From positions 1-64,000 of the forward strand of contig JALNXH010000019.1 in NCBI GenBank assembly GCA_023230455.1: a DNA stretch of 64,000 bases, given 5' to 3'. Below are positions 26,001 to 34,929 of this stretch, one piece after another. A model generated the notes under the pieces. That model made no database searches, was not told the origin of the DNA, and worked only from the letters and a program-made list of their open reading frames with translations. Source of the DNA: Rhodocyclaceae bacterium. Its GTDB lineage: Bacteria; Pseudomonadota; Gammaproteobacteria; Burkholderiales; Rhodocyclaceae. Each line of letters begins with the position of its first letter. Position 1 is the stretch's first letter. The position numbers were made by a program, and so were the translations under genes.

Positions 26001-27605
26001 CTAAGTTGCCGGCTTCCCCAAAATGAATTCGGCGCCTCGTTCAGCGATCATCATGGTCGGAAAATTGGTGTTGCCGCTGATGATCTCCGGCATGATCGAG
26101 GCATCGATCACGCGTAGCCCAGCCACACCACGGACGCGCAGTTCGCTGTCGACCACGGCCATCTCGTCACTCCCCATCTTGCAAGTGCCGACAGGATGGT
26201 AGAGCGTGTTGGCGTTGGCGCGGATATAGGCGTTGAGCTCGGCATCGGAGGTCAAATCCGCGCCCGGCGCGTATTCGCTGCCACGAAAATCGTCGTACGC
26301 CTGCTGCGCAAAAATCTCGCGCGACAAGCGGATGCCTTCGCGCAGCACTCGCAGGTCTTCGGACTCGGAAAAATAGCGCGGGTCGATTTCCGGAGCGACC
26401 ATCGGATCGCTCGAACGGATCCGGATGGTACCAACACTGCGCGGCTTGCTGCCGTTCATCACCGCCTGGAAGCCCTCCTCATGGATCACATCGCGGCCAT
26501 GGTCGTTGTACATCAGCGGAACGGTGTATATCTGTAGGTCGGGATACGCGAGGTCGGGGCGCGACTTCAAATGCGCCCACGCTTCGAGGCCGCCGACCGC
26601 CGTTGGACCAGAGCGGAACAGCATGTACTGGCCAAGGGCCTTGGCCATCGCCAGCGGCTTCAGGGTGGACAGCAGCGACAACGGTTTCGTCATCCGCTGC
26701 TTGACGGGCACCGCGATGTGGTCGCGCAGATTGCGGCCGACGCCCGGCAGCGCATGCCGTACGGGGATGCCATGGGGCAGGAGGTCGCACGGATCACCGA
26801 TGCCGGAGAGCTGGAGGATCTGCGGCGAATTGACGACGCCGCCGGAGAGGATGACCTCGCGATTGACGCGGATCGTTTCGCTACGGCCGCGATGCAGATA
26901 TTCGATGCCGGTCGCGCGCGTGCCGTCGAGAATCACGCGCTTCACCAAAGCACCGGTGATCACCCGCAGATTGGGACGATTCAGGACTGGCTTGAGGTAG
27001 CGCAGCGAAGCGCTGTGACGCACCCCATCGGCGTAGTTGCCCTGCATTTGCGCCATGCCGAGTGGGTTGCCTGCATTGACGTCGTTGTTGAACGGATGGC
27101 CGGCCGCGATGCCGCCCTCAATCCAGGCACGCGAGGTTGGATTCATGCTCTCCATCGGCGTCGCGGTGACGGCTATCGGCCCCGCATGGCCACGATGTTC
27201 GGGATTGCCTGCGGGATAGCTCTCGATGCGCTTGAAATAGGGCAGGCAGTCCTGGTACGACCAGCCGGCGTTGCCGAGTTGCGCCCACGCGTCGTAATCC
27301 CCGGCATTGCCGCGGGAAACCACCAAGCCGTTGATCGAGCTAGAACCGCCGAGCACCTTGCCGCGCGGGAAATACAAGACCCGACCGTTGGCGTATTGCT
27401 GCGGCACGGTTTCGTAGTTCCAGTTGCCCTTGCCTGATTGCATCAGCGCGAAAAAGCCAGCCGGCATGCGATAAAGGAAGCTGCTGTCGGGACCGCCGGC
27501 TTCGAGCAGCACCACATTGAGCGAAGGGTCCGCACTCAGGCGGTTGGCGAGAACGCATCCGGCCGAACCGGCGCCGACGACGACGAAGTCGATCTCGGAA
27601 TTCAT
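26001..27605 (-). CDS. GMC-family FAD alcohol dehydrogenase (AlkJ-like)
   Basis: A 534-residue glucose-methanol-choline oxidoreductase that would oxidise the alcohol made by the P450 to an aldehyde, passing electrons to the respiratory chain. FAD-binding 'FVVVGAGSAGCVLANRLSAD' lies at residues 7-26 and 'LEAGG' near 37; GMC signature 1 is 'GKVLGGSSSINGLVVSRGN' (~83-101), signature 2 is 'GGVVNSPQILQLSGIG', and the active-site His/Asn pair is in 'LYHPVGTCKMG' and 'SGNTNFPTMMIAE'. The family also includes choline and polyethylene-glycol dehydrogenases; the neighbouring CYP153 and AlkK-like genes favour an alkanol substrate. AGGAG precedes the ATG. Confidence 0.88.
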   Translation of the reverse strand: MNSEIDFVVVGAGSAGCVLANRLSADPSLNVVLLEAGGPDSSFLYRMPAGFFALMQSGKGNWNYETVPQQYANGRVLYFPRGKVLGGSSSINGLVVSRGNAGDYDAWAQLGNAGWSYQDCLPYFKRIESYPAGNPEHRGHAGPIAVTATPMESMNPTSRAWIEGGIAAGHPFNNDVNAGNPLGMAQMQGNYADGVRHSASLRYLKPVLNRPNLRVITGALVKRVILDGTRATGIEYLHRGRSETIRVNREVILSGGVVNSPQILQLSGIGDPCDLLPHGIPVRHALPGVGRNLRDHIAVPVKQRMTKPLSLLSTLKPLAMAKALGQYMLFRSGPTAVGGLEAWAHLKSRPDLAYPDLQIYTVPLMYNDHGRDVIHEEGFQAVMNGSKPRSVGTIRIRSSDPMVAPEIDPRYFSESEDLRVLREGIRLSREIFAQQAYDDFRGSEYAPGADLTSDAELNAYIRANANTLYHPVGTCKMGSDEMAVVDSELRVRGVAGLRVIDASIMPEIISGNTNFPTMMIAERGAEFILGKPAT

Positions 27606-27694
27606 TCAGGACTCCTGATAGTTGCAGTAACGAACAGCGGGGGCCTTGCACGGCCTTTGCCGCTAAAAGCCACCCGCAGGCGGGGCCGTCGCTC

Positions 27695-28018
27695 TCAGTG
27701 CTGGCCTTCCGGCATGCGCACGATCAGCCCGTCGAGCGCATCGCTGAGCCGGATCTGGCACGAAAGGCGGCTGTTTTCCCGGACGTTGTCGGTCAGCAGC
27801 AGCATGTCCTTCTCGATGCCCGGGGTGGCGGGGCCGGTCTTGTCCGTCCAGGCCGGGTCCACATAGACATGGCAGGTACCGCAGGCGGCGGCACCGCCGC
27901 AATCGCCGTCAATGCCCTGCACCAGGTTTTGCAGCGCGGCTTCCATGACGGTGACGCCGCTGGCGGCCTCGACGACGCGTTCCGCACCGTCGGCGGTGAT
28001 AAAAGTGATTTTTGGCAT
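27695..28018 (-). CDS. [2Fe-2S] ferredoxin, putidaredoxin type
   Basis: A 107-residue ferredoxin carrying the vertebrate-type cluster ligands Cys40, Cys46, Cys49 ('DCGGAAACGTCH') and Cys87 ('LSCQIRL'). This class passes electrons from an FAD reductase to a bacterial P450. It lies 58 bases downstream of the CYP153 gene on the same strand, so it is the expected redox partner. No ferredoxin-reductase gene occurs in the window. Confidence 0.93.
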   Translation of the reverse strand: MPKITFITADGAERVVEAASGVTVMEAALQNLVQGIDGDCGGAAACGTCHVYVDPAWTDKTGPATPGIEKDMLLLTDNVRENSRLSCQIRLSDALDGLIVRMPEGQH

Positions 28019-28076
28019 GGCTAATACTCTCTCTGTTAGATGATCGGGGCGTGGGTCGCCCCTGTACGTGACGGCG

Positions 28077-29333
28077 TCAGACGTGCAGCCGAACCGGCAG
28101 CTCGATGAAACCGTGGATCAGGTTGGAGGGCACGCGCACCGGTTCGCCGGCGACTTCGATGCGCGAGTAGCGTTCCAGCACCTCTTCGAACAGCACCTTG
28201 AGCTGGAGTTCGGCGAGACGATTGCCGAGGCAGCGGTGGATGCCGAAACCGAACGACAGGTGGTGGCGCGCGCGCGGCCGGTCGACGATGAAATCCATCG
28301 GCCGCTCGATCACGTCTTCGTCGCGATTGCCCGAGAGGTACCACATCGCCACCTTGTCGCCCTTACGGATTTTCTGTCCCTGGAATTCGAAGTCCTCCAG
28401 CGCAGTGCGGCGCATGTGCGCAATCGGCGTCTGCCAGCGCACGATTTCCGGAATCATGCTGGCGATCAGCGCGCGGTTGGCCTTGGCCTTGGCGAATTCG
28501 CCCGGATACAGCGAGCAGGCCAGTGCGCCGCCGGACATCGAGCTGCGCGAGGTGTCGTTGCCGCCGACGATCAGCAGCACCAGCATGCCGAGGAACTGGG
28601 TATCGTCCAGCCCCTGCATCGACGGCGTATGCGCCAGCATCGACACCAGGTCAGGCTGCGGTGGCAGCTTCTTGCGCTCGGCGTAGAGCTGCTGGAAATA
28701 GGCCAGGCATTCCATCAGCTCCTGCTCGCGTTGTTCCCAGGTGTCGACCAGGCCGTAGCCGGGGCGGGTGGTGACAATGTCCGACCAGCGCGTCAGCCGG
28801 CGTCGCTCCTCGAAGGGGAAGTCGAGCAGGGTAGCCAGCATCATCGTGGTCAGTTCGATGGAGACGCGGTCGACCCAGTTGAAGGTCTCGCCGATCGGCA
28901 GCGAATCCAGCACCCGCCTGGTTCGCTCACGGATCGTCGCCTCGAAGCGCAACAGGTTGTGCGGCGCCACGATGGGGCTCACCGCCATGCGGTGCACGTC
29001 GTGCTCGGGTGGGTCCATGCCGAGGAAGTTGGGCAGATAGATGCCGCCGTCGACGGCATTCAGCGTCGTGTCGTCGAGCACGAAGCTGCCGTGGGTGTGG
29101 TCGGACGAGAACACCTTGTGGTTGGTGTCGATCGCCATGATGTCGTTGAACTTGGTGATCGACCAGTAGGGACCGTAGGCGCTCTCGGCGCAGTAATGCA
29201 CCGGCGCGTCCTTGCGCAGGCGTTCGAAGTAGGGATGCAGGGCTTCCTGGCGGAAAAGTTCGGGGTCGCTTACGTCGATCTGGTCGAGCGGAATCGTACG
29301 CGCCCGCTCGGCGTGGTCTGTCAGGATGGTCAT
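28077..29333 (-). CDS. Cytochrome P450, CYP153 family (alkane omega-hydroxylase)
   Basis: A soluble 418-residue P450. CYP153 enzymes hydroxylate the terminal carbon of medium-chain alkanes and related aliphatics. The heme loop 'FGFGIHRCLGNRLAELQL' has Cys368; the I-helix reads 'LLIVGGNDTSRSSMSGG', the ExxR motif is 'EIVRW', and 'HMRRTALEDFEFQGQKI' with 'WYLSGNRDEDVIERP' are stretches I recall as typical of CYP153A. The N-terminus has 'LHPYFERLRKDAPVHYC' and 'YGPYWSITKFNDIMAID', also CYP153-like. GGAGA precedes the ATG. Exact subfamily and substrate range cannot be set from sequence reading alone. Confidence 0.92.
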   Translation of the reverse strand: MTILTDHAERARTIPLDQIDVSDPELFRQEALHPYFERLRKDAPVHYCAESAYGPYWSITKFNDIMAIDTNHKVFSSDHTHGSFVLDDTTLNAVDGGIYLPNFLGMDPPEHDVHRMAVSPIVAPHNLLRFEATIRERTRRVLDSLPIGETFNWVDRVSIELTTMMLATLLDFPFEERRRLTRWSDIVTTRPGYGLVDTWEQREQELMECLAYFQQLYAERKKLPPQPDLVSMLAHTPSMQGLDDTQFLGMLVLLIVGGNDTSRSSMSGGALACSLYPGEFAKAKANRALIASMIPEIVRWQTPIAHMRRTALEDFEFQGQKIRKGDKVAMWYLSGNRDEDVIERPMDFIVDRPRARHHLSFGFGIHRCLGNRLAELQLKVLFEEVLERYSRIEVAGEPVRVPSNLIHGFIELPVRLHV

Positions 29334-29567
29334 CGTTTCTCTCCGGGGTGGCAGCTACGCTGCTCGTTTAAGTTTCTGGCGAACTTTGGCGTGCGGCCGT
29401 AACCGCTTGCGGCAGGCGGACCCCAATCTACCGAGCCACCGTACGCGACGCCACGGGCCTGTGCAGCCTCTTGTTAGTGATAGGCGTGGCGCCATTCCAC
29501 GCGCTATAGTTTGAATTGTAGCGGCGGCAAAAGTGCCGCAAGCAGTACTAAAGGATAGGCGATAGCG
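29334..29567 (-). promoter_or_regulatory. CYP153 upstream region with dyad and hairpin
   Basis: No gene is seen in these 234 bases. On the minus strand a 22-base dyad CGCTACAATTCAAACTATAGCG (29503-29524; 8 of 11 pairs symmetrical) contains TACAAT and TATAG, either possible -10 boxes. It is followed at once by a hairpin GCGTGG/CCACGC (29485-29503). A further GCGGCA/TGCCGC stem-loop lies upstream and may end the ligase transcript. Candidate operator and promoter for CYP153-ferredoxin-GMC. Confidence 0.45.
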
Positions 29568-31205
29568 CTATTCGATGGCGCTTTTGGAATGGGCCTGTTG
29601 GCGCAGTATGTATTTCTGGATTTTCCCGGTCGAAGTTTTCGGCAAGGCGCCGAAAACTACCTGCTTCGGCACCTTGAAGCGGGCGAGGTGCGACCGGCAA
29701 TGCTCGACGATCTCTTCGGCCGTAACGCTCACGCCGTCCTTGAGTTCGACGAAGGCGCAGGGCACTTCGCCCCACTTCGTGTCCGGCTTGGCCACCACAG
29801 CCGCGCTGATCACCGCCGGATGGCGGTAGAGCACATCCTCGACCTCCAACGAGGAGATGTTCTCGCCCCCCGAGATGATCACGTCCTTGGAGCGATCCTT
29901 GATCTTGACGTAGCCGTCGCTGTGTACCACCGCCAGATCGCCGGTGTGGAACCAGCCGCCGCGGAATGCCTCCTCGGTTGCCGCCGGGTTCTTCAGATAG
30001 CCCTTCATCACCAGATTGCCGCGGAACATGATCTCGCCTATGGTTTCGCCGTCCCAAGGCACCGGTTCGAGGTTATCCGGATTGAGCACGGCGATCGCTT
30101 CCTGCATGTGGTAGCGCACTCCCTGGCGTCCGTTGCGGGCGGCGCGGAGGTCGATCGGCAACGCGTCCCATTCGGGATGCTTGGCGCAGACGGAAGCCGG
30201 GCCGTAGGTTTCGGTCAGGCCATAGACGTGGGTGATGTTGAGGCCAATCTGTTCCGCACCCTCGATGATCGCCGCAGGCGGTGCGGCACCTGCAATGAGG
30301 CCGTTTACCTGATGGGTAATTCCCTCCCTAATGCCAGCCGGAGCGTTGATCATCATGCCGTAGACGATGGGTGCGCCGCACATGTGGGTGACGCGGTGCT
30401 CACGGATCAAACCGAAGATCAGCATCGGATCGACCTTGCGCAGACAAACGCTGGTTCCGGCGTTGGCTGCCAGCGTCCAAGGAAAGCACCAGCCGTTGCA
30501 ATGGAACATCGGCAGGGTCCACAGATAAACAGCGTGCGGCGGCATGCCCCAGGAAATGATGTTGCTGGCCGCATTCAGATAGGCACCGCGGTGATGATAG
30601 ACCACGCCCTTGGGATTGCCGGTGGTTCCCGAGGTGTAATTGAGGGCAATCGCATCCCACTCGTTTTCCGGCAGGCGCCAGTCGAATTCGCCGTCGCCTT
30701 CGCGCAGAAACGCCTCGTAATCCGTTTCACCGAGCGTCTCGCCGCCGGCGAAATCAGGATCGAGGCTATCGATGACCAGGGGTTTCGCTCCCTCGAAAAG
30801 CGCCAGTGCGCCTTTGACGGTGGCGGAAAATTCCGGATCGGTGATCAGCACCTTGGCTTCGCCATGCCGCAGCATGAAGGCAATCGCCTCCGCATCCAGG
30901 CGGGTATTCAGCGTGTTCAACACGGCCCCGCTCATCGGCACGCCGAAATGGCACTCGAACATCGATGCCGTATTGGGCAGCATCGCCGCGACGGTATCGC
31001 CCTTGCCGATGCCGCGTTTTTTCAGTGCCGAGGCAAGCCGGCGACTGCGCTCGTAGCTTTCCTTCCATGTATAACGCCTGGCGCCCTGGATGACCGAAAT
31101 GCGCCCTGGGTAGACGCACGCCGAGCGTTCGATGAAACTCAGCGGCGAAAGCGGAACGTAGTTGGCCGGATTCTGATCGAGCCCAACGGTGTAAGGATTG
31201 CTCAT
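29568..31205 (-). CDS. Acyl-CoA synthetase (AMP-forming, FadD/AlkK superfamily)
   Basis: A 545-residue ligase of the ANL superfamily. Motifs in order: 'ALNYTSGTTGNPKGVVYHHR' (~190-209), 'YGLTETYGP', 'GWFHTGDLAVVHSDGYV', 'DRSKDVIISGGENIS' and the C-terminal catalytic Lys in 'LPKTSTGKIQKYILR'. The opening 'NYVPLSPLSFIERSACVYP' is typical of medium/long-chain fatty-acid ligases related to AlkK. GAGGAGG stands before the ATG at 31205; an upstream in-frame extension is not supported. It heads the one-strand alkane cluster. It is clearly different in sequence from the second ligase at the other end, so the two probably differ in chain-length preference (inference). Confidence 0.87.
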   Translation of the reverse strand: MSNPYTVGLDQNPANYVPLSPLSFIERSACVYPGRISVIQGARRYTWKESYERSRRLASALKKRGIGKGDTVAAMLPNTASMFECHFGVPMSGAVLNTLNTRLDAEAIAFMLRHGEAKVLITDPEFSATVKGALALFEGAKPLVIDSLDPDFAGGETLGETDYEAFLREGDGEFDWRLPENEWDAIALNYTSGTTGNPKGVVYHHRGAYLNAASNIISWGMPPHAVYLWTLPMFHCNGWCFPWTLAANAGTSVCLRKVDPMLIFGLIREHRVTHMCGAPIVYGMMINAPAGIREGITHQVNGLIAGAAPPAAIIEGAEQIGLNITHVYGLTETYGPASVCAKHPEWDALPIDLRAARNGRQGVRYHMQEAIAVLNPDNLEPVPWDGETIGEIMFRGNLVMKGYLKNPAATEEAFRGGWFHTGDLAVVHSDGYVKIKDRSKDVIISGGENISSLEVEDVLYRHPAVISAAVVAKPDTKWGEVPCAFVELKDGVSVTAEEIVEHCRSHLARFKVPKQVVFGALPKTSTGKIQKYILRQQAHSKSAIE

Positions 31206-31279
31206 GAACGCCTCCTCATCAAGATCGTGTATTGGCTGGATACTAAATAAATACCGAAAGCTGTTTTCAGAATCCTTAC

Positions 31280-31293
31280 TGAGGCCTGCCTCA
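31280..31293. promoter_or_regulatory. Short dyad upstream of the ligase gene
   Basis: TGAGGCCTGCCTCA: 6-bp arms with a 2-base centre, about 80 bases before the ligase start. Size and place would suit a TetR-type operator; no regulator of that type is in the window. Confidence 0.3.
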
Positions 31294-31393
31294 AACGCCC
31301 GACGGGAACCCCTTCGAATTCCCATTCACCGGGACCACGAAGACGCACGCTGCGGAAAGTGAACCGATTCACCCGCTTGCGCGGTGCCGATGC

Positions 31394-31422
31394 AAAACAA
31401 AAAGCCCGCATCGGGCGGGCTT
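31394..31422 (-). terminator. Terminator of tRNA-Ser
   Basis: On the minus strand AGCCCGCCCGATGCGGGCT is followed by TTTTGTTTT, 16 bases past the tRNA 3' end. Confidence 0.88.
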
Positions 31423-31438
31423 GGCTGATAGAACCGAA

Positions 31439-31528
<90 letters not shown>

Positions 31529-31610
31529 GTGGGCGCGGATTCTATCACCGCAAAAGCTTTTGGACGAAGCGGCCGTGGCACAATGCCCGTCCCTCTTCCA
31601 GGGAAATGCG

Positions 31611-32981
31611 ATGGGGCGACTTGCCGGCTTGACCTTTTTGTTCTGCGCCGTGCTGCTGACGGCCTGCGACCGCATTGAGACGCCGGAACAAAGCGGCGAA
31701 CTGGTGGTTGCGATTCGCAACGGCCCGGCCACCTATCAAGTCGAGAATGGCGTCGCCAGCGGCTTCGAGCACGACATCGTGGAAGCCTTTGCGCAAAGCC
31801 GGCATCTACAGGTCCGCTATATAGTCGCCGACGACCAAGGCGCGCTGCGCAGGATGGTGCGCCGGAAAAAGGTCCATTTTGCCGCCTCGGCAAGCGTCGA
31901 GGACGTACCCGACCTGTTGTTCACCGCGCCGATGCGCGAAACTGAGCCGATCCTGGTGGGATCGGCCGACAATCCGGCGATCCAGGAGGAAGAGACTGCG
32001 CTCGACGGCATGCGCATCGAAGCGATGTTCGCATCGCCTCAGGCTGAAGCGCTGACCCGCATGTCAGGTACGCCGCCGCGCTTCACGGTGATCCAGCGCA
32101 GCGGCGTGGCGGAATTCGAACTGCTGCAGAACGTCGGAGAGCGGCGTACCGATCTCGCCGCCACCGATACCCTGCAATACCGGCTCGCCCTGCAACTGTT
32201 TCCCGATCTGGAGGTCGTGCAGAGCCTGCCCGGGAAACTCCGCTTCGCCTGGGCCTTCGCCACCGAAGATAAGGCGCTTTGGAACGCGGCGCAGGATTTC
32301 ATCGCCGAAATGCAACGCAGCGGCCAGCTGGCGCGACTCAAGGACCGCTATTTCGGCCACATCGAGCGCATCAAGCCGCAGGGCATAACCGAACTGCTCG
32401 ACGACATGCGCACCACCCTGCCCCGCTACCGCAAGGATTTCCAGGATGCCCAGGCCGCGTCCGGCATCGACTGGCGGCTGCTGGCGGCGCTGGCCTACCA
32501 GGAGTCGAAATGGGATCCCAACGCGACGTCGCCGACCGGGGTGCGCGGCATGATGATGCTGACTGAAGACACCGCCGACCGGCTGCGGGTGAACAATCGC
32601 CTCGATCCGAAACAGAGCATCCGCGCCGGCGCCAAATACCTCGCCGATCTGCGCGACGGTCTGCCCGACGAAGTCGCCGAACCGGACAGGACCTGGTTGG
32701 CTCTGGCCGCATACAACCTGGGCATGGGGCACATGAACGGGGCGCGCGCCATCGCCACAGGGATGAAGCGCGACCCGAATTCGTGGTACGAAATGAAAAA
32801 AGTGCTGCCACTGATGGCCCGACCCGAGGTGTATTCGCACCTCAAATCGGGTCGGGCGCGCGGCGGCGAGGCGGTAATCCTGGTGGAAAACATCCGCACC
32901 TTCTACGGCATCCTCAGCCACTTCGAGCCGGCTTGGCAGCCGACGCTGAAACCCTACAAGCCGAATTTCAAGCTGCGCTGA
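31611..32981 (+). CDS. mltF: Membrane-bound lytic transglycosylase F (lipoprotein)
   Basis: An outer-membrane-anchored enzyme cleaving peptidoglycan glycan strands to 1,6-anhydromuropeptides. The ATG at 31611 gives a lipoprotein signal with lipobox 'LLTAC' (Cys19). A periplasmic solute-binding-like domain (SBP family 3; residues ~30-265) is followed by an SLT transglycosylase domain (~295-430) with the catalytic Glu in 'AALAYQESKWDPNATSPTG' and 'GMMMLTEDTA'. 456 residues, MltF-sized. A longer frame to 31359 would run through the tRNA and is rejected. Its last 14 bases overlap convergent serS. Confidence 0.92.
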   Translation: MGRLAGLTFLFCAVLLTACDRIETPEQSGELVVAIRNGPATYQVENGVASGFEHDIVEAFAQSRHLQVRYIVADDQGALRRMVRRKKVHFAASASVEDVPDLLFTAPMRETEPILVGSADNPAIQEEETALDGMRIEAMFASPQAEALTRMSGTPPRFTVIQRSGVAEFELLQNVGERRTDLAATDTLQYRLALQLFPDLEVVQSLPGKLRFAWAFATEDKALWNAAQDFIAEMQRSGQLARLKDRYFGHIERIKPQGITELLDDMRTTLPRYRKDFQDAQAASGIDWRLLAALAYQESKWDPNATSPTGVRGMMMLTEDTADRLRVNNRLDPKQSIRAGAKYLADLRDGLPDEVAEPDRTWLALAAYNLGMGHMNGARAIATGMKRDPNSWYEMKKVLPLMARPEVYSHLKSGRARGGEAVILVENIRTFYGILSHFEPAWQPTLKPYKPNFKLR

Positions 32982-34248
32982 GCTGCTCCAGCCCGCCCAT
33001 GTAGGGACGCAGTACTGTAGGGATGGCGACGCTGCCGTCGGGGTTCTGGCCATTCTCCAGAATCGCCACCAGCGTGCGACCCACCGCAAGGCCGGAGCCA
33101 TTGAGCGTGTGCACCAGTTCCGGCTTGTTCTTCTCGTTGCGGAAACGGGCCTGCATGCGCCGCGCCTGGAAGGCTTCGAAGTTGGAGCAGGAAGAAATCT
33201 CGCGATAGGTATTCTGCGCCGGCAACCAGACTTCGAGGTCATAGGTCTTGGCCGCGGAAAACCCCATGTCGCCACTGCACAGCGCCATCTTGCGATAAGG
33301 CAATTCCAGCTTTTGCAGGATGGCCTCGGCGTGGCCGGTGAGCTGTTCCAGCGCTTCCCACGATTTTTCCGGCGTCACGATCTGCACCAGTTCCACCTTG
33401 TCGAACTGATGCTGGCGGATCATGCCGCGCGTGTCGCGGCCGTAGGAGCCGGCCTCGGAGCGGAAGCAGGGCGTATGGCAGACGAACTTCAGCGGCAGCG
33501 CCGCCGGATCGAGGATCTCGTCGCGGACGATGTTGGTCACCGGAACCTCGGCCGTCGGGATCAGGTAGAGCCGGCTTCCGTCGTGGCGCTGGACGTGAAA
33601 CAGATCCTCCTCGAACTTCGGCAGCTGACCGGTTCCGAACATGCTGTCGGGATTCACCAGATAAGGCGCATACAGTTCCGTGTAGCCGTGTTCGGATGTA
33701 TGCACATCCAACATGAACTGGGCAAGTGCGCGATGCAGGCGCGCCAGACTGCCCTTCATCAGCGTGAAGCGGCTGCCGGCGATCTTGGTCGCGGTTTCAA
33801 AATCCAGGCCCAGCGGCGCACCGACATCGACGTGATCCTTGACCTCGAAGTCGAAACGGCGCGGCGTGCCCCAACGCAGGACTTCGACGTTGCCGGTTTC
33901 GTCGCGCCCCACCGGCACGCTTTCGTGCGGCAGATTGGGGATGGTCGCAACGAAGTCGTGGTAGCGCTTCTGGAGTGCGGCCAGCTTGTCTTCGTTAGCC
34001 TTCAGCTCGTCACCGATGCCGCCCACTTCGGCCAGCACGGGCGAAGCATCCTCGCCTTTGCTCTTGAGAATGCCGACCTGCTTGGACAGGCTGTTGCGCC
34101 GCGCCTGCAACTCCTGGGTATGCGTCTGCACCTGCTTGCGCTCGGATTCCAGCGCTTCGAAGGCGGCGGTGTCGAGGGCGATGCCGCGCGTGGCCAGACG
34201 CTCGGCGACCGAAGCCAGCGCGTTGCGAAGAAGTTGGATGTCCAGCAT
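32968..34248 (-). CDS. serS: Seryl-tRNA synthetase
   Basis: Charges tRNA-Ser with serine. The start MLDIQLLRNALASVAERLA (ATG at 34248) opens the antiparallel coiled-coil arm (to ~residue 110). Class II motifs follow: motif 2 'FRSEAGSYGRDTRGMIRQHQ' (~258-277), 'LIPTAEVPVTN', and motif 3 'GSGLAVGRTLVAILEN' near the end. 426 residues is standard. The longer upstream frame lacks family similarity. A tRNA-Ser gene lies 1.4 kb away. Confidence 0.97.
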   Translation of the reverse strand: MLDIQLLRNALASVAERLATRGIALDTAAFEALESERKQVQTHTQELQARRNSLSKQVGILKSKGEDASPVLAEVGGIGDELKANEDKLAALQKRYHDFVATIPNLPHESVPVGRDETGNVEVLRWGTPRRFDFEVKDHVDVGAPLGLDFETATKIAGSRFTLMKGSLARLHRALAQFMLDVHTSEHGYTELYAPYLVNPDSMFGTGQLPKFEEDLFHVQRHDGSRLYLIPTAEVPVTNIVRDEILDPAALPLKFVCHTPCFRSEAGSYGRDTRGMIRQHQFDKVELVQIVTPEKSWEALEQLTGHAEAILQKLELPYRKMALCSGDMGFSAAKTYDLEVWLPAQNTYREISSCSNFEAFQARRMQARFRNEKNKPELVHTLNGSGLAVGRTLVAILENGQNPDGSVAIPTVLRPYMGGLEQLSAA

Positions 34249-34366
34249 GTGAAGTCCTGTGCGGTTCGATGCCGCGAGCGCGGCACAAGGGGCGCCGATT
34301 ATAAGCGAGGCCCCGGCCGCCGCCCGAGGCACTAGGATGGGAATGTAGCCTGTGCCGGAGAACGCC

Positions 34367-34735
34367 ATGAAACCCTGCCTCGCCCTCGACGAAGCCACCG
34401 TCCGCCGTCGCCTAGGCGAATGCCTGCCGCACTGGACGCTGGCAGACGGCCAGCTATACCGCGCCTATCGTACCGAAGGCTGGAAGGGCGCGTTGATGGT
34501 GGTCAACGCCATCGGCCACCTGGCCGAAGCCGCCTGGCACCATCCGGACATCGCGCTCGGCTGGGGCCGCGTCGAAGTCCGGTTGTCGACCCACGACGCA
34601 AAAGGCATTACCGACCGTGATTTTGCCCTGGCGCAACGCATCGAAGATTTGGTGCAGTGGCAACCCAGCCGTGAAGACGGCCCGCTGAGCGGAACGCCGG
34701 ACGATCCGCGTTACCGTTATGTCCTTCCGGACTGA
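34367..34735 (+). CDS. phhB: 4a-hydroxytetrahydrobiopterin dehydratase
   Basis: A pterin-4a-carbinolamine dehydratase that regenerates the cofactor of aromatic amino-acid hydroxylases. The 122-residue protein shows the family pattern: 'LPHWTLADGQLYRAY' then 'NAIGHLAEAAWHHPDIALGW' with the catalytic His residues (family motif H-H-P) and 'VEVRLSTHDAKGITDRDFAL'. GGAG lies six bases before the ATG at 34367. It diverges from serS. No phenylalanine hydroxylase gene is in the window, so the partner is unknown. Confidence 0.93.
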   Translation: MKPCLALDEATVRRRLGECLPHWTLADGQLYRAYRTEGWKGALMVVNAIGHLAEAAWHHPDIALGWGRVEVRLSTHDAKGITDRDFALAQRIEDLVQWQPSREDGPLSGTPDDPRYRYVLPD

Positions 34736-34880
34736 ATGCCTTTCCGCGAAATCACACCAGGTTTGCGTTGCAACCAATTGAGCGGTTTGAAGAACGGATT
34801 TCCTCATCCGCCGCGACGATGCGCCGCACCTTGATTTCGTCGAAACCGGTGCCGATACTGAACTACAAACATCTCACAGC

Positions 34881-34899
34881 GACGCTCCAGCGGAGCGTC
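34881..34899. repeat. Short perfect stem-loop
   Basis: GACGCTCC-AGC-GGAGCGTC, without a T-tract, 31 bases before the next small gene. It may be a leader structure; the rest of 34736-34929 shows nothing further. Confidence 0.5.
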
Positions 34900-34929
34900 A
34901 ATCATCGAATAATTTGAGGAGGGTTTGCC

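Noticed and set aside
33109..34335. 408-codon frame on the plus strand over serS
   Set aside because: Antisense shadow of seryl-tRNA synthetase; no ribosome site and no family features. The same applies to long frames opposite CYP153, the ligase, fliF, lpdA and aceF.
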